The notes: a model not told the origin generated them from the letters alone. 64,000 nt of DNA from an uncultured Bacteroidales bacterium (GCA_902779085.1 CACYZY010000004.1:62001-126000), one strand, 5' to 3'. Shown: positions 1 to 9,349, numbered from the stretch's first letter. Translations and numbers: made by a program.

Positions 1-1
1 T

Positions 2-610
2 ACCAATGCACAAATACATTACCATCGCTATCCTACATCTGATGAATATACTACAATAGATTTCAGTTGGAAAGACGATAAATGTCAGGCAACATTACCT
101 GTACAGCCTGTAGGAGGAAAATTGCAGTATTATATCACAGTTGAGGGGAAGGACTATCCTGTCGATGAACCACTTATTATACGTTTCCGGAATGATGTTC
201 CTGCCAGTATTCTAATACCGCATATCTTGTTCATGTTTGCTGCAATGCTGTTTGCTGTCTATACATTCTTATTGGTTATCACACGCAAGAAGTACAGCCA
301 TTGGCTTAAAATTACTGTGGGAACTTTATTTGTTGGTGGTTTTATCTTAGGCCCTCTCGTCCAACATGTGGCTTTCGGACCTTGGTGGACAGGATTTCCT
401 TTTGGAACAGACCTTACAGACAACAAGACACTCCTATCCTTTCTGTTTTTTGTTGCAGCTATTGCTACTTTGAAGTGGAAATACAATAAGTGGGTCGTTG
501 GCCTTGCAGTGCTATTCATGATAGCTATCTTTACTATCCCCCATAGTTCATACGGGTCAGAGTATAACTACTCTACCCAGCAATTGAATACAGAGGATCT
601 TACATCTTAA
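2..610 (+). CDS. Polytopic membrane protein, 5' end cut by the window edge
   Basis: The frame is open from the first bases of the window, so the true start lies upstream; the first in-frame start-like codon (TTG at 122) is internal. The first ~55 visible residues look extracytoplasmic and beta-rich. Four hydrophobic segments follow, roughly over the stretches beginning ASILIPHIL, WLKITVG, LLSFLFF and WVVGLAVL. A conserved-looking loop between segments two and three reads FGPWWTGFPFG then DLTDNK. I do not recognise a named family; it resembles an uncharacterised membrane protein seen in Bacteroidetes. The last 11 bases overlap the convergent YjbR-like gene. Confidence 0.75.
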   Translation, partial: TNAQIHYHRYPTSDEYTTIDFSWKDDKCQATLPVQPVGGKLQYYITVEGKDYPVDEPLIIRFRNDVPASILIPHILFMFAAMLFAVYTFLLVITRKKYSHWLKITVGTLFVGGFILGPLVQHVAFGPWWTGFPFGTDLTDNKTLLSFLFFVAAIATLKWKYNKWVVGLAVLFMIAIFTIPHSSYGSEYNYSTQQLNTEDLTS

Positions 611-983
611 GATATTTCTGCCGTATAGTTTTAGGGAGTTTAGAAACAAGTAGTAGGTATGACTCTCTGATCCATTCCTTTATTAAAGCATCATCTACTT
701 GTTCGTAATAAATATCACTCCAATGTTTTTTATTCCAATGCCATGCTGGTGTCACAGTTGAGTACTGTTCCCGTAGTTCTTCATTCCTTTCTGGCAAAAG
801 TTTCAAAGCTAATTTAGGAGTTAAGTCCATGGGGGTATGCTTTCCAGCATCTATTCTAAGACACATGAATATCTTCCCTTCTAGTCTGAATGCAATAACA
901 TCATCACCAAATGGTTGATCCTCAGTCACTCCACTTAGTGATAATACGTATTCACGCACCTGTTCTATGTTCAATACACTCAT
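600..983 (-). CDS. MmcQ/YjbR family protein
   Basis: A 127-residue protein with the layout of the MmcQ/YjbR (CyaY-like fold) family: an N-terminal helix ending in a SGVTEDQPFG-type turn, a central beta sheet (VIAFRLEGKIFMCLR), the PEWHW-like segment TPAWHWNKKHW, and a C-terminal helix after the YEQVDD loop. The family is proposed to bind DNA, but the biological role is unclear. It starts 3 nt after the stop of the upstream flavodoxin-like gene and is probably the last gene of a minus-strand operon. Its 3' end overlaps the converging gene by 11 bp. Confidence 0.85.
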   Translation of the reverse strand: MSVLNIEQVREYVLSLSGVTEDQPFGDDVIAFRLEGKIFMCLRIDAGKHTPMDLTPKLALKLLPERNEELREQYSTVTPAWHWNKKHWSDIYYEQVDDALIKEWIRESYLLLVSKLPKTIRQKYLKM

Positions 984-986
984 ATT

Positions 987-1610
987 TTATCTGATAAAGT
1001 GCATAGGCTCCCACTGTTCACGTTCAGGATAATTAGTTTCTCCACCTGTATGTATTTTCTTCAAAAGCCATGCCATGTTGTTAGCCATCGTTCGCATAGT
1101 CTGCATGCCCTCTGTATCAAGTGCAGCTTGTCCCTCTTCACGACCATATACGATATTCCAATACTGTGAAGTGACAACTGGCATATTCATCATCTGGAAC
1201 GGCATGTTCAAGGTTTGAAAAGCAGCTGTAGCACCACCACGACGGCATACACATACTGCCGCTGCTGGTTTATTCACCACCTTATCACCTGCCGAAAAGA
1301 ACATACGTTGCATCAGTGATAGTAGACTGCCATTGGGTTGACCATAATAAACAGGTGAACCAATAATAAGAGCATCTACATCTTCGAGTTTCTCTGAAAT
1401 ACGATTACAAATGTCATCGTCAAACACACATCGTCCCAATTCCTTTTGCTTGCATTGTCCACAAGCAATGCATCCACGCACAGGTTTAACTCCTATCTGA
1501 ACAATCTCTGTATTAATACCGTTCGCCTCTAGTGTCTTCGCAGCTTCACTCAATGCTAAAAATGTATTGCCCTGTTTACGGGGGCTTCCGTTGATCAATA
1601 AAACCTTCAT
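987..1610 (-). CDS. Flavodoxin-fold NADPH-dependent FMN reductase / iron-sulfur flavoprotein-like
   Basis: A 207-residue cytosolic flavodoxin-fold protein. The N-terminal LLINGSPRKQGNT segment is the FMN phosphate-binding loop of the NADPH-dependent FMN reductase family. A CIACGQC motif followed by a fourth Cys (GRCVFDD) near residues 48-63 matches iron-sulfur flavoproteins, and GSPVYYGQPNGSL is the second FMN-contacting loop. The electron partner is unknown. It lies 22 nt downstream of the carbonic anhydrase gene on the same strand and 3 nt upstream of the YjbR gene, so it is probably cotranscribed with them. Confidence 0.85.
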   Translation of the reverse strand: MKVLLINGSPRKQGNTFLALSEAAKTLEANGINTEIVQIGVKPVRGCIACGQCKQKELGRCVFDDDICNRISEKLEDVDALIIGSPVYYGQPNGSLLSLMQRMFFSAGDKVVNKPAAAVCVCRRGGATAAFQTLNMPFQMMNMPVVTSQYWNIVYGREEGQAALDTEGMQTMRTMANNMAWLLKKIHTGGETNYPEREQWEPMHFIR

Positions 1611-1632
1611 AATTTATATCTTGAAAGTATTG

Positions 1633-2175
1633 CTATTTGATTTCCTCTAATTCTCCTGTTTCTGAATCAATAATAAAGCCTCGAACCACGATGTCCTTTG
1701 GAACTAGCGGATGCGTTTTGATGGTCTCAACAGTATTTCTTACTGATTCAGGCGTATCCTTGAATCCCTCTAACCAATGATCGAGGTTGATGCCACATTT
1801 ACGAATTGTGTCGAGTGTCTCATCTGTTACACCACGTGCAATCATCTCATGATGAAAATGGTCATAACTCATGTGGCATGCCCCACAATGAGAATGAGCT
1901 ACCACCATAATTTCCTCAACACCCAACTCATATATAGCCACTATCAGGCTACGCATAGCTGAGTCAAAAGCAGAGATAACTAAACCGCCTGCATTCTTGA
2001 TAATCTTAGCATCTCCGTTCTTAAGGCCTAATGCTGCAGGCAACAGTTCTGTTAGTCGTGTGTCCATACACGACAGCACAGCCAGTTTCTTGTCTGGGTA
2101 TTTGTCCGTGAGATACTTCTCATAACCTTTCCGGGCAACGAAGTCTTTGTTGAATTCTATAATCTGATCTATCAT
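1633..2175 (-). CDS. Beta-class carbonic anhydrase
   Basis: A 180-residue beta-carbonic anhydrase that interconverts CO2 and bicarbonate. The zinc ligands and catalytic dyad are readable: Cys36, Asp38 and Arg40 in CMDTRL, and His94 and Cys97 in HSHCGAC. The short N-terminus and overall length fit the compact Can-like subgroup of Gram-positive bacteria and Bacteroidetes. There is no signal peptide, so it should be cytosolic. It sits 20 nt downstream of a CDF metal-efflux gene and upstream of a flavodoxin in one minus-strand run, with no -7 element visible in between. Confidence 0.93.
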   Translation of the reverse strand: MIDQIIEFNKDFVARKGYEKYLTDKYPDKKLAVLSCMDTRLTELLPAALGLKNGDAKIIKNAGGLVISAFDSAMRSLIVAIYELGVEEIMVVAHSHCGACHMSYDHFHHEMIARGVTDETLDTIRKCGINLDHWLEGFKDTPESVRNTVETIKTHPLVPKDIVVRGFIIDSETGELEEIK

Positions 2176-2195
2176 AATATGTTAATTAATTATCT

Positions 2196-3311
2196 TTATT
2201 CGCTATAATTGTGATCTACAACGATGACCACCTGCATGTCAGGCACCAATGGCTGTATCTCACTGGTAAGTCGGCTAACAAAAGTAGTTTCGTCATGGAC
2301 AGAGATATCGGGGACAACATCAACAGATAGCATCTTATCCTTCTCTGAGTAGTAGAAGCCATGAACCTGAACAACATCCTGATGACATGAAAGCGTCTGC
2401 ATTACAGTAGATTGCAATTCAGTACGTCTATTTTCCCCTGTAGCTATTGCATATACGCCAACGGTCATGATAATGCCATAATGATCGAACATCTGTGTAG
2501 TGATTTTGCGTGTAAGACCGTGAATATCGTGAGCCGACATCGTGTCATAGACATTAATGTGCAGTGAACCAATTTTCACATCAGGACTATAATTATGCAA
2601 GATGAGGTCATACACTCCATGCACATCATCGAAGTTGGAAACCTCTTTTTTAATCTCGTTGGTAAGTTCAGCCGGGATACTGGTACCCAATAGCTCATTG
2701 ATAGGCGAAGCCAACATTTCTACACCAGCCTTAATAATGACTAAAGAAATCAAAGTTCCAAGAATTCCGTCAAGCGAAACGCCCCACAACAGCATAACAC
2801 CAGCAGAGATGAGTGTTGCCAATGTAATGATGGCATCGAATAAGGCATCTGAGCCAGAAGCTATTAATGCATCGCTCTTCAAAAATTCACCTTTTCGTTT
2901 GACGTACTGCCCTAACACCAGTTTTCCCACAATGGCTACCACAATGACCACAAGTGTAGTTGTAGTGTATTCTGGCTCTGAAGGATTGAGAATCTTCTTG
3001 ATTGACTCAATAAATGAGGTAATACCTGCAGACAGTACGATGACGGCAATGATGATGGCGCTGAAATACTCGATACGTCCAAAGCCAAAAGGATGCTTGC
3101 GATCAGCTGGACGTTGTGATAGTTTCGTGCCTACTATAGTGATAACACTCGACAATGCATCGCTCAGATTATTGACGGCATCCATTATAATAGCTATTGA
3201 ACTTGACAGAATACCTACTACAGCTTTAAAACCAGCCAACAACACATTAGCTATAATACCTATCCAACTGGTTCGTATAATTTGCTGAGATCTATCATTC
3301 GTTGTTCCCAT
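2196..3311 (-). CDS. Cation diffusion facilitator transporter with an extended C-terminus
   Basis: A 371-residue CDF family metal/proton antiporter of the inner membrane. The TM2 metal site reads DAVNNLSD (Asp44, Asn48, Asp51) and the TM2-3 loop carries HPFGFGR. TM5 carries a D-x3-D pattern (SDALFD), not the HxxxD of classical zinc CDFs, so substrate assignment is open (Mn, Fe or Zn). About 80 residues beyond the usual cytoplasmic dimerisation domain form a second ferredoxin-like segment (VVQVHGFYYSEK then LSVDVV), suggesting a duplicated regulatory domain. The next gene downstream is carbonic anhydrase. Confidence 0.9.
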   Translation of the reverse strand: MGTTNDRSQQIIRTSWIGIIANVLLAGFKAVVGILSSSIAIIMDAVNNLSDALSSVITIVGTKLSQRPADRKHPFGFGRIEYFSAIIIAVIVLSAGITSFIESIKKILNPSEPEYTTTTLVVIVVAIVGKLVLGQYVKRKGEFLKSDALIASGSDALFDAIITLATLISAGVMLLWGVSLDGILGTLISLVIIKAGVEMLASPINELLGTSIPAELTNEIKKEVSNFDDVHGVYDLILHNYSPDVKIGSLHINVYDTMSAHDIHGLTRKITTQMFDHYGIIMTVGVYAIATGENRRTELQSTVMQTLSCHQDVVQVHGFYYSEKDKMLSVDVVPDISVHDETTFVSRLTSEIQPLVPDMQVVIVVDHNYSE

Positions 3312-3378
3312 GTTCTTAAATCTTCTATAATAAACAGCTATAATTCTATCTACATCAGCCAGTTAAACCAACAACATT

Positions 3379-4095
3379 TTAATGTATTTGATTGATGAGC
3401 CACGCAAATCCTTTGGCAATTCTTTCATCTGAGTGTTGGAAATGATTACCAGGATTCCACTCAAGCACTGTATTGATTCTTTGTGACACCAACAGTTCCT
3501 GTTGCCTGCGAATACAGTTTCCGACCTGTTTCATGACTGGATTTTTCGTCTTTTCCTCCTTATCTCCGAGACTAAGATAGATATCAGCCACAATAGGTTT
3601 GTGGTTGTCCGCATAATCAATCCACTGAGGATACCAAACGGATGGCGAGGCTGCAGCAATACCTTCAAAAACTTTTGTCTGATAACCTGCCCATAAGGCA
3701 AAAAAACCAGCTAACGAATAACCCCCCAACAGACATCGCATAGTATCTTTACTATAAAAGCCTTTTTGTGCCAACTGAGGAATCAGTTTTTCCAACACAA
3801 ATGAAAGAGTCGTTACTGCTCCATCCCCAAAAGGAATTTTCCCGAAGACAGGAGGGGCAGGCCAAGGAGTAAGTTCATTCTGCCAGTCCTTTATTCCGAA
3901 AGCTACAAGTGTAAAGGACTTATCTGTCAAAGAATGAATCATAGTCACCTCATTGTCCAACACCTCCAGATCATGCTCATCTACAGGTTGAAACAACAAA
4001 CATTCAGCCTGTTCCGATTGGTAAATCGTGCAATTCCTATCGTCTATCTGGCTGAATGTTTTGATATTCATGTCCTTACATTTGTACTCTTTCAT
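3379..4095 (-). CDS. Alpha/beta-hydrolase esterase
   Basis: A 238-residue alpha/beta hydrolase without a signal peptide. The nucleophile elbow GGYSLAG puts Ser127 as catalytic serine; Asp178 (SLGDKEE) and His218 (PGNHF) are the likely acid and base. The layout resembles the esterase D / predicted-hydrolase group that acts on small acyl esters. It begins 21 nt after the stop of the tannase-like gene on the same strand, so the two are probably cotranscribed. The natural substrate cannot be read from sequence. Confidence 0.8.
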   Translation of the reverse strand: MKEYKCKDMNIKTFSQIDDRNCTIYQSEQAECLLFQPVDEHDLEVLDNEVTMIHSLTDKSFTLVAFGIKDWQNELTPWPAPPVFGKIPFGDGAVTTLSFVLEKLIPQLAQKGFYSKDTMRCLLGGYSLAGFFALWAGYQTKVFEGIAAASPSVWYPQWIDYADNHKPIVADIYLSLGDKEEKTKNPVMKQVGNCIRRQQELLVSQRINTVLEWNPGNHFQHSDERIAKGFAWLINQIH

Positions 4096-4116
4096 ATTAA
4101 ACTAGTTACTAAGCCA

Positions 4117-5649
4117 CTACTTGCAAATAAGAGCAATCCATTCAAACAGCTCGTCCAGCGCATAGTCACCGCTGTGCGGACGATTCCATGCAAGGAGGAA
4201 GTTCACATTCTTACCAGCATTCTGGAGCTTTGTAGCAAAGTTGACGGGGACAGGGAACGCTGTATCCCTATCTCTAGCTCCGTGACGGATATACCAATGA
4301 GGAGCTATCGTTGTCTTGCTATCGTCTATAAAGCTCATGGGGTTCATCAACTTCACATTCTGACGGATGGCATCAGTCAAAGTGGCATTATTCTTCTTAG
4401 CTGTAAAATCAGTATAATTTACACTATTACCTGACCAGTCACCAAACAAGTCATTCTCTCCACTGGCTCTGTTAATGTCTTCTATCTGACTATCGAAAGC
4501 AGGTACACCCTTCAGAGTTTGAGTGGAAACTACATAGTTCAAATATTTCTTCATATCAAGATCGGTGATGTATTCACCCACTTGTCTGCTTCCCATTCTG
4601 CCACCTCGCACAGGACGCATACCCTGAGGAAGCTGTCCCCCTTGCATCTGAGGACGCATGCCTCCATTAATCGGCGCTGCAAACATGCCACCAGCAGAAT
4701 TGCTGAAAGAGAAACCAAGACTATCAGGGATGTCGGCCCCTGCATTCTTAGCAATCTGAGCTGAGCGAATAATCTCGTTCTTGATATAGTCAAGATAATT
4801 GTCTCCTGTCAACATCGTTCCGTCTGATTTTCTCAGTCTTAGACTTTCTATATATGCTGGAAACAACGCAGCCAATGCCTGGGTATACCCCTTATGCAAG
4901 TCATCAAGATCCTGTCGAGAATCAGTTTGTTGGAAAAGCCATTCATAGGCAATATCGGCATGTTCAAGGTCGATGATGGGACAATAGCATACAGATGCAA
5001 ACACATCATCGCGTTCGTCGGCAGCGCCCATATCCTTCAGCAGGTCTGCATATTCAGGATTATTGCCTGTTGCTCCCATCAATGCCGACATTGCTCCTCC
5101 AGCACTAGTACCGTCTGTAATAATGCATTCGGCATTTCCCAACATATCCTTGTCAAAATGCCTCAAATAGCGAATAGCAGCTTTCAAATCAAGGATAGCC
5201 TGAGGAGCTCGACCAGTATAAATGGTCTGTCCCTCTTTTACTCCCTTGTGGGCCTTGGCGTATGCTTTATCAGCAACAATAGCAGAATTACGGCCACGAG
5301 AACCTGGTATAACCACTACATATCCCTCTTTCAATGCCCTACCTGTAGCATCACCTGCTTGAGGTTGTGCTGCAGGAGAAGCCATGTATCCTCCAACATA
5401 TGTACGGAGGAATATCGGAGTCTTTTGTGTTGCGCCTTCGGGCACATAGACATTAAGGAACCGATAAACAGAATCCTCTACATTTGTCACATAGAACAAC
5501 CGTTCATAGGCCATAAAATCCACTTTGGTACCATCGTAGACAACTATCGATGACTTCACGCCCGCATTGCTGTCAAACTGTAATGCTCCCTGTGCCGATG
5601 CTACTATATAGAAACTGACACTAATAAGAAAAGCAAATAACTTTTTCAT
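4117..5649 (-). CDS. Exported subtype-B tannase-like alpha/beta hydrolase
   Basis: A 510-residue protein with a Sec signal peptide (cleavage near ASAQ, residue 20). The nucleophile motif GTSAGG gives Ser182. Near the C-terminus HGARDRD (Asp460 or Asp462) and NRPHSGDY (His492) match the Asp and His of subtype B bacterial tannases, which hydrolyse gallate esters of plant tannins. A Met/Gln/Gly-rich low-complexity stretch (about residues 322-352) interrupts the lid region. Gallate specificity is inferred from motifs only; a feruloyl or other phenolic esterase is the main alternative. It lies 64 nt downstream of the flavin reductase gene. Confidence 0.72.
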   Translation of the reverse strand: MKKLFAFLISVSFYIVASAQGALQFDSNAGVKSSIVVYDGTKVDFMAYERLFYVTNVEDSVYRFLNVYVPEGATQKTPIFLRTYVGGYMASPAAQPQAGDATGRALKEGYVVVIPGSRGRNSAIVADKAYAKAHKGVKEGQTIYTGRAPQAILDLKAAIRYLRHFDKDMLGNAECIITDGTSAGGAMSALMGATGNNPEYADLLKDMGAADERDDVFASVCYCPIIDLEHADIAYEWLFQQTDSRQDLDDLHKGYTQALAALFPAYIESLRLRKSDGTMLTGDNYLDYIKNEIIRSAQIAKNAGADIPDSLGFSFSNSAGGMFAAPINGGMRPQMQGGQLPQGMRPVRGGRMGSRQVGEYITDLDMKKYLNYVVSTQTLKGVPAFDSQIEDINRASGENDLFGDWSGNSVNYTDFTAKKNNATLTDAIRQNVKLMNPMSFIDDSKTTIAPHWYIRHGARDRDTAFPVPVNFATKLQNAGKNVNFLLAWNRPHSGDYALDELFEWIALICK

Positions 5650-5713
5650 AAATACATTGGAGTGTTTCGAGTCACAGCTCTGGTCTCTGCCAAGACCTCT
5701 CTAAATTAAAACT

Positions 5714-6277
5714 TTATTTTAACTGTCTACCGTCAGAGAAAGCCTTACCTACAGTTTTGCCTAGCTGGATATAGGTATGGTGTACAGGATCGAAGGTAAT
5801 CAGTCCCATTTTTTCCACATCAGGCTTGCCATCTTCAGCCAAAAACTTCTCATCGCAAAGGATGTTCACGATTTCTGCTATAAGATAATACCCGGTCTCA
5901 CTCTCATCTAACTTTTGTTTCACGCGACATTCCAATGTCATGGGAAATTCCTTGAATACAGGAGCATTCACGTTGGGAGCCTTCTCTGCAATCCACCCTG
6001 TTCTATCCAACTTGTCAGGAGTATTCCTTCCACTGACGATGCCCACATAGTCAGCAGCTATCATAGTACCTGCTGTAGCGAAAGTAACTGTGAGCTCTGG
6101 ATTCACAGCAAGATTGTCCGTAGTTTGATGAGAGCCAAGTGAGATTATAATCTCGTGTGCATCCCAATGACCAGCCCAAGCAGCATTCATAGCATTAGGC
6201 TTACCTTCCTTATCATAAGTGCCGATAATCAGCACAGGTTGTGGCAATAACCACGCATTAGATTTAAAACTCTTCAT
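5714..6277 (-). CDS. Flavin reductase-like / flavoredoxin family protein
   Basis: A 187-residue FMN-binding split-barrel protein of the flavin-reductase-like (flavoredoxin) family. The N-terminal LLPQPVLIIGTYDKEGKPN, the NAMNAAWAGH segment and the later TTDNL and DYVGIVSG stretches are typical. It probably binds FMN and moves electrons between NAD(P)H or ferredoxin and FMN in the cytosol. Its start is 3 nt downstream of the stop of the flavodoxin-family gene, an arrangement that suggests a functional FMN-dependent pair. Confidence 0.88.
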   Translation of the reverse strand: MKSFKSNAWLLPQPVLIIGTYDKEGKPNAMNAAWAGHWDAHEIIISLGSHQTTDNLAVNPELTVTFATAGTMIAADYVGIVSGRNTPDKLDRTGWIAEKAPNVNAPVFKEFPMTLECRVKQKLDESETGYYLIAEIVNILCDEKFLAEDGKPDVEKMGLITFDPVHHTYIQLGKTVGKAFSDGRQLK

Positions 6278-6280
6278 AAA

Positions 6281-6919
6281 CTATATTTTTTCAGCCATCT
6301 TTTTTCCTGCTTCGAAAGCTTTTTGCAAGTCCTGCTCCCAATGCTCGTCACGCCACTGGCGCTTAGCTTCTTCTGAGAAACCAGCAAGCTCAAAGCGATC
6401 GTAGTTCTTCACTTGATATGTGTTATAAGCAATCAAGCGTTCTGGTTCTCCAAGGGCAGCTTTAATGCAGTTCTCCATCGAACCATAGCCCTGACTGTTA
6501 TTCATTTCAGGAGTTCCATTCATGGTCTCCACCAATACAACAGGCATACGTTTTGGAGCTGTCAAGCTATAGTCATTATAGGAAAGCCATGGAAAAGCCA
6601 GACGTTCCAGGAATGTGCGCATCTGACCAGTTACATCACCAAAATAAACTGGTGAGCCCAACACTAGTCCGTCAGCTTCAGCAATTCCTTCAAGTATAGG
6701 TGTCAGCGCATCCTTGAATTTACATACATTTGATGCCTTACCCTTAATCTTACATGCCATGCACGACATACATCCTTTATAGTCAAGACCATAAAGTCGA
6801 ATGGTTTTTACTTCAATCTGATCACTGACAGACATAGCACCTTCTGCAAACTTCTGCAGCATGGAAGCCGTATTAAACGTTTTGCGAGGACCTCCATCAA
6901 TAATGATAATTTTCTTCAT
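6281..6919 (-). CDS. Flavodoxin family NAD(P)H-dependent oxidoreductase with CxxCxxC motif
   Basis: A 212-residue flavodoxin-fold oxidoreductase. IIIIDGGPRKTFNTASM is the FMN phosphate loop, GCMSCMACK plus a later Cys is an iron-sulfur-like cluster motif, and GSPVYFGDVTGQM is the second flavin loop. The longer frame starting at 6958 is rejected because that start codon lies within the -7 promoter element (6948-6955, minus strand), so the Met at 6919 is chosen. It is the first gene of a probable operon with the flavin reductase, and is paralogous in architecture to the gene at 987-1610. Confidence 0.87.
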   Translation of the reverse strand: MKKIIIIDGGPRKTFNTASMLQKFAEGAMSVSDQIEVKTIRLYGLDYKGCMSCMACKIKGKASNVCKFKDALTPILEGIAEADGLVLGSPVYFGDVTGQMRTFLERLAFPWLSYNDYSLTAPKRMPVVLVETMNGTPEMNNSQGYGSMENCIKAALGEPERLIAYNTYQVKNYDRFELAGFSEEAKRQWRDEHWEQDLQKAFEAGKKMAEKI

Positions 6920-6947
6920 ACGATTAAAATCGTTTAAAGTAATAGGG

Positions 6948-6955
6948 CAAAGATA
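6948..6955 (-). promoter_or_regulatory. -7 element TATCTTTG for the flavodoxin/flavin reductase operon
   Basis: On the minus strand the sequence reads TATCTTTG, 28 nt before the chosen start. A 6-bp inverted repeat (ACGATT-AA-AATCGT, 6920-6933) lies in the leader. No further -7 element is visible down to position 600, so this promoter may serve a long run that includes tannase, esterase, CDF, carbonic anhydrase and the first flavodoxin. Confidence 0.65.
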
Positions 6956-7041
6956 CATTATTTAAATAGTATCACCCAAATAACAACAAGACTTTTTGCC
7001 AGTAATACAATTAAACTACTACTCTAAGTCTTTTCATTGGA

Positions 7042-7824
7042 CTATCCCATCACCACATCGAGTACCATCATCAGTACAAAACCAATGGCGAAGCCAATCG
7101 TACTGAGATTTGAATGCTGACCGCTGGAGGCTTCAGGAATTAATTCCTCGACCACAACATAGAACATTGCTCCTGCAGCAAATGCCAACATGTATGGCAA
7201 GACAGGCATCAACAATGAAGCCAACAACAAGACAGCAATAGCTCCTATTGGTTCTACAGCTCCACTCAGCGAGCCAATCAGAAATGAACGCCATCGACTA
7301 TTGCCAGCTGCACGCATCGGCATAGATATAATTGCTCCTTCTGGCACATTCTGTATGGCAATACCTAACGAAACAGCAACGGCACTGGCCAGCGAGATGT
7401 TTGTAACGCCGCTATCTGCTCCCGCGAAGACCACACCTACTGCCATTCCTTCTGGCAAGTTATGGATGGTAACTGCTAAAGCCAACATCGCCGTCTTTGA
7501 AAGATGCGAACGCATTCCTTCGGGTTTATCTGTTCCGAGATGCTGATGTGGTGTCAGTTCGTCAATCAGCAAAAGGAACCCCATACCTAACAGGAAACCT
7601 ATCGCAGCAGGCATCACAGACCATACTCCTTTCTCTATCCCCATTTCCATTGATGGAATCAGCAGCGACCATACTGATGCTGCCACCATCACCCCCGATG
7701 CAAAACCAAGCAAAGACTTCTGCAGACGCACAGACATTTCGTCCTTCATCATGAAGACGAAAGCAGAGCCGAGCATTGTGCCAAGCAACGGAATCAATAA
7801 TCCTATGATCAGAGTCGTTATCAT
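7042..7824 (-). CDS. ZIP family divalent metal transporter (GufA-like)
   Basis: A 260-residue inner-membrane transporter with about eight hydrophobic helices. HNLPEG (His121-Gly126, TM4) and NVPEG (Asn159-Gly163, TM5) are the conserved metal-path motifs of ZIP proteins, and HQH in the preceding loop is a typical metal-binding loop. These transporters import zinc or other divalent metals. The gene starts 9 nt after the acetyltransferase stop, so it is likely the last gene of an AraC-acetyltransferase-ZIP transcript. Confidence 0.92.
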   Translation of the reverse strand: MITTLIIGLLIPLLGTMLGSAFVFMMKDEMSVRLQKSLLGFASGVMVAASVWSLLIPSMEMGIEKGVWSVMPAAIGFLLGMGFLLLIDELTPHQHLGTDKPEGMRSHLSKTAMLALAVTIHNLPEGMAVGVVFAGADSGVTNISLASAVAVSLGIAIQNVPEGAIISMPMRAAGNSRWRSFLIGSLSGAVEPIGAIAVLLLASLLMPVLPYMLAFAAGAMFYVVVEELIPEASSGQHSNLSTIGFAIGFVLMMVLDVVMG

Positions 7825-7833
7825 TTGTACTTT

Positions 7834-8403
7834 TTATACCTTTATCTTTTTGATGACCTTGGCTGGAACACCACCAACAATCGTATTAGGTTCTACATCC
7901 TTAGTTACTACAGCACCAGCAGCAACAACAGCTCCATCACCTATTGTCACTCCTGCAAGTACTGTAGCATTGGCTCCAATCCAGACATTCTTGCCGATAT
8001 GGATTGGAGCATAACTCATACTTTGCCGCTTGGCAGGATCAAGGTCATGATTGAGGGTAGCTAAAACGACGTTGTGGCCGATCAGAGCGCCATCATCGAT
8101 GGTGATACCTCCCTGATCCTGAAATTTACAACCCATGTTGATAAAGACATGCTCTCCTACAACAGTATTCTTGCCACAATCTGTATGGAAAGGAGGGAAC
8201 ATGCCTGTTGTCTTAGGTACTTCACGTCCCCATAGTTGTTCTAACAAATTGAGTAACTCGTCTGGTGCGTGATATTTGCCATTGATTTCAGCGGTGATGC
8301 GAAGAGCCTCTTGTGACAACTGGTGAAACATCATGTGTACATCAGAGCCTCCTATTACCGGCTTCCCTGAAGCCATATACTTTCTGAATTCTTCGACTGT
8401 CAT
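7834..8403 (-). CDS. Sugar O-acetyltransferase (maltose/galactoside acetyltransferase family)
   Basis: A 189-residue left-handed beta-helix acetyltransferase of the Maa/NodL/LacA group. An N-terminal helical cap (about residues 1-60) is followed by hexapeptide repeats such as [20 protein letters not shown] and DGAVVAAG. His119 in LNHDLDP is the expected catalytic histidine. It transfers acetyl from acetyl-CoA to a sugar hydroxyl in the cytosol. It lies 23 nt after the AraC regulator stop and 9 nt before the ZIP gene. Confidence 0.9.
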   Translation of the reverse strand: MTVEEFRKYMASGKPVIGGSDVHMMFHQLSQEALRITAEINGKYHAPDELLNLLEQLWGREVPKTTGMFPPFHTDCGKNTVVGEHVFINMGCKFQDQGGITIDDGALIGHNVVLATLNHDLDPAKRQSMSYAPIHIGKNVWIGANATVLAGVTIGDGAVVAAGAVVTKDVEPNTIVGGVPAKVIKKIKV

Positions 8404-8426
8404 TTCTATGTAATTATTAACTGGTT

Positions 8427-9320
8427 TTACTTTTCAATAAATTCACTGGGAGTCATGCCTACTATTTTTTTGAACAATCGGGAAAAGTGGTGGGAATACT
8501 CGAAGCCAAGCAAATGAGATGCTTCGTTAATATTATAGCCTTGCATTAGTAGACTCTTCCCTATGTTTATGACATAGGTGTGGATATAGCTGATGGCAGT
8601 ATTACCTGTAGAGTGTTTGAACAAATCGCCAAAATAATGAGAAGAATAAGCCATCTCTGATGCGCAATATGACACAGTAGGCAAACCTAACTGGAACTGC
8701 TTTTCATCAAAATAATACTGTTCGAGAACAGCATGGAAACGCTTCAGGATATCAGAAGTGTCCTCGTTTTCTTCTGAAAGTTGACGCAGATAAATACGTT
8801 GGCAATAATCCAACAACAACCTAAGATAACCAAGTAACACTTGACGAAGTACTGGAGAATCTTCGTTATCCTTTAATTCTTGATGCATCATGCTGATAAG
8901 CTGTGAGAAAAAATGCCACTCAGAATCATTCACTTTCAACGACTCCGAATAGAAATAGGAAAAGAAATGATATTCGCGCATCCTTGCCTCCAAATCAGTA
9001 TTATGTATCAGCTCTGGTGACCACAGCAATGCCCAACCGCTTATTGTAAGCAGTTCACCATTGTCTTCACCTCCACCCAATTGACCAGGAGCAACAGCAA
9101 TAACAGATGCATCACTCACTAGCATTGGTTTAACGCCATAACTGAGGTTCTTAGGGAACTCACGTTGGATAAACAGCCCATAAACACCATAATCGTTCAG
9201 ACTATTATGTATGGGAGATACTTCATCAAAGTGAATGATGCTCAGCAACGGATGCAGTTCTGGTGCCCCTACATGTTGCGCAAAGACATTCGGGTTGTCA
9301 ACCTTCAGTATCTTCTTCAT
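8427..9320 (-). CDS. AraC family transcriptional regulator
   Basis: A 297-residue regulator. The C-terminal ~100 residues hold the two helix-turn-helix units of AraC proteins, ending in the signature [19 protein letters not shown]. The N-terminal ~180 residues are a cupin-like sensor ([10 protein letters not shown] region). The frame is open to 9341, but that start overlaps the -7 element at 9329-9336, so Met at 9320 is preferred; only 8 nt then separate promoter and start. It is divergent from the hydrolase gene at 9439 and is its most likely regulator. Confidence 0.88.
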   Translation of the reverse strand: MKKILKVDNPNVFAQHVGAPELHPLLSIIHFDEVSPIHNSLNDYGVYGLFIQREFPKNLSYGVKPMLVSDASVIAVAPGQLGGGEDNGELLTISGWALLWSPELIHNTDLEARMREYHFFSYFYSESLKVNDSEWHFFSQLISMMHQELKDNEDSPVLRQVLLGYLRLLLDYCQRIYLRQLSEENEDTSDILKRFHAVLEQYYFDEKQFQLGLPTVSYCASEMAYSSHYFGDLFKHSTGNTAISYIHTYVINIGKSLLMQGYNINEASHLLGFEYSHHFSRLFKKIVGMTPSEFIEK

Positions 9321-9328
9321 ATCGATAG

Positions 9329-9336
9329 CAAAGATA
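9329..9336 (-). promoter_or_regulatory. -7 element TATCTTTG for the AraC gene
   Basis: TATCTTTG on the minus strand ends only 8 nt before the chosen ATG, leaving room for almost no 5' leader. The transcript could be nearly leaderless. Confidence 0.55.
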
Positions 9337-9349
9337 AACAAAATTCTGC

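Noticed and set aside
2602-3288. 228-codon plus-strand frame antisense to the CDF gene
   Set aside because: It is a mirror of a clear transporter gene with no promoter of its own.
6920-6958. Upstream extension of the flavodoxin gene
   Set aside because: The extra residues (MYLC start) come from reading through the TATCTTTG promoter. The same error explains the long starts at 36250, 38552 and 16941.
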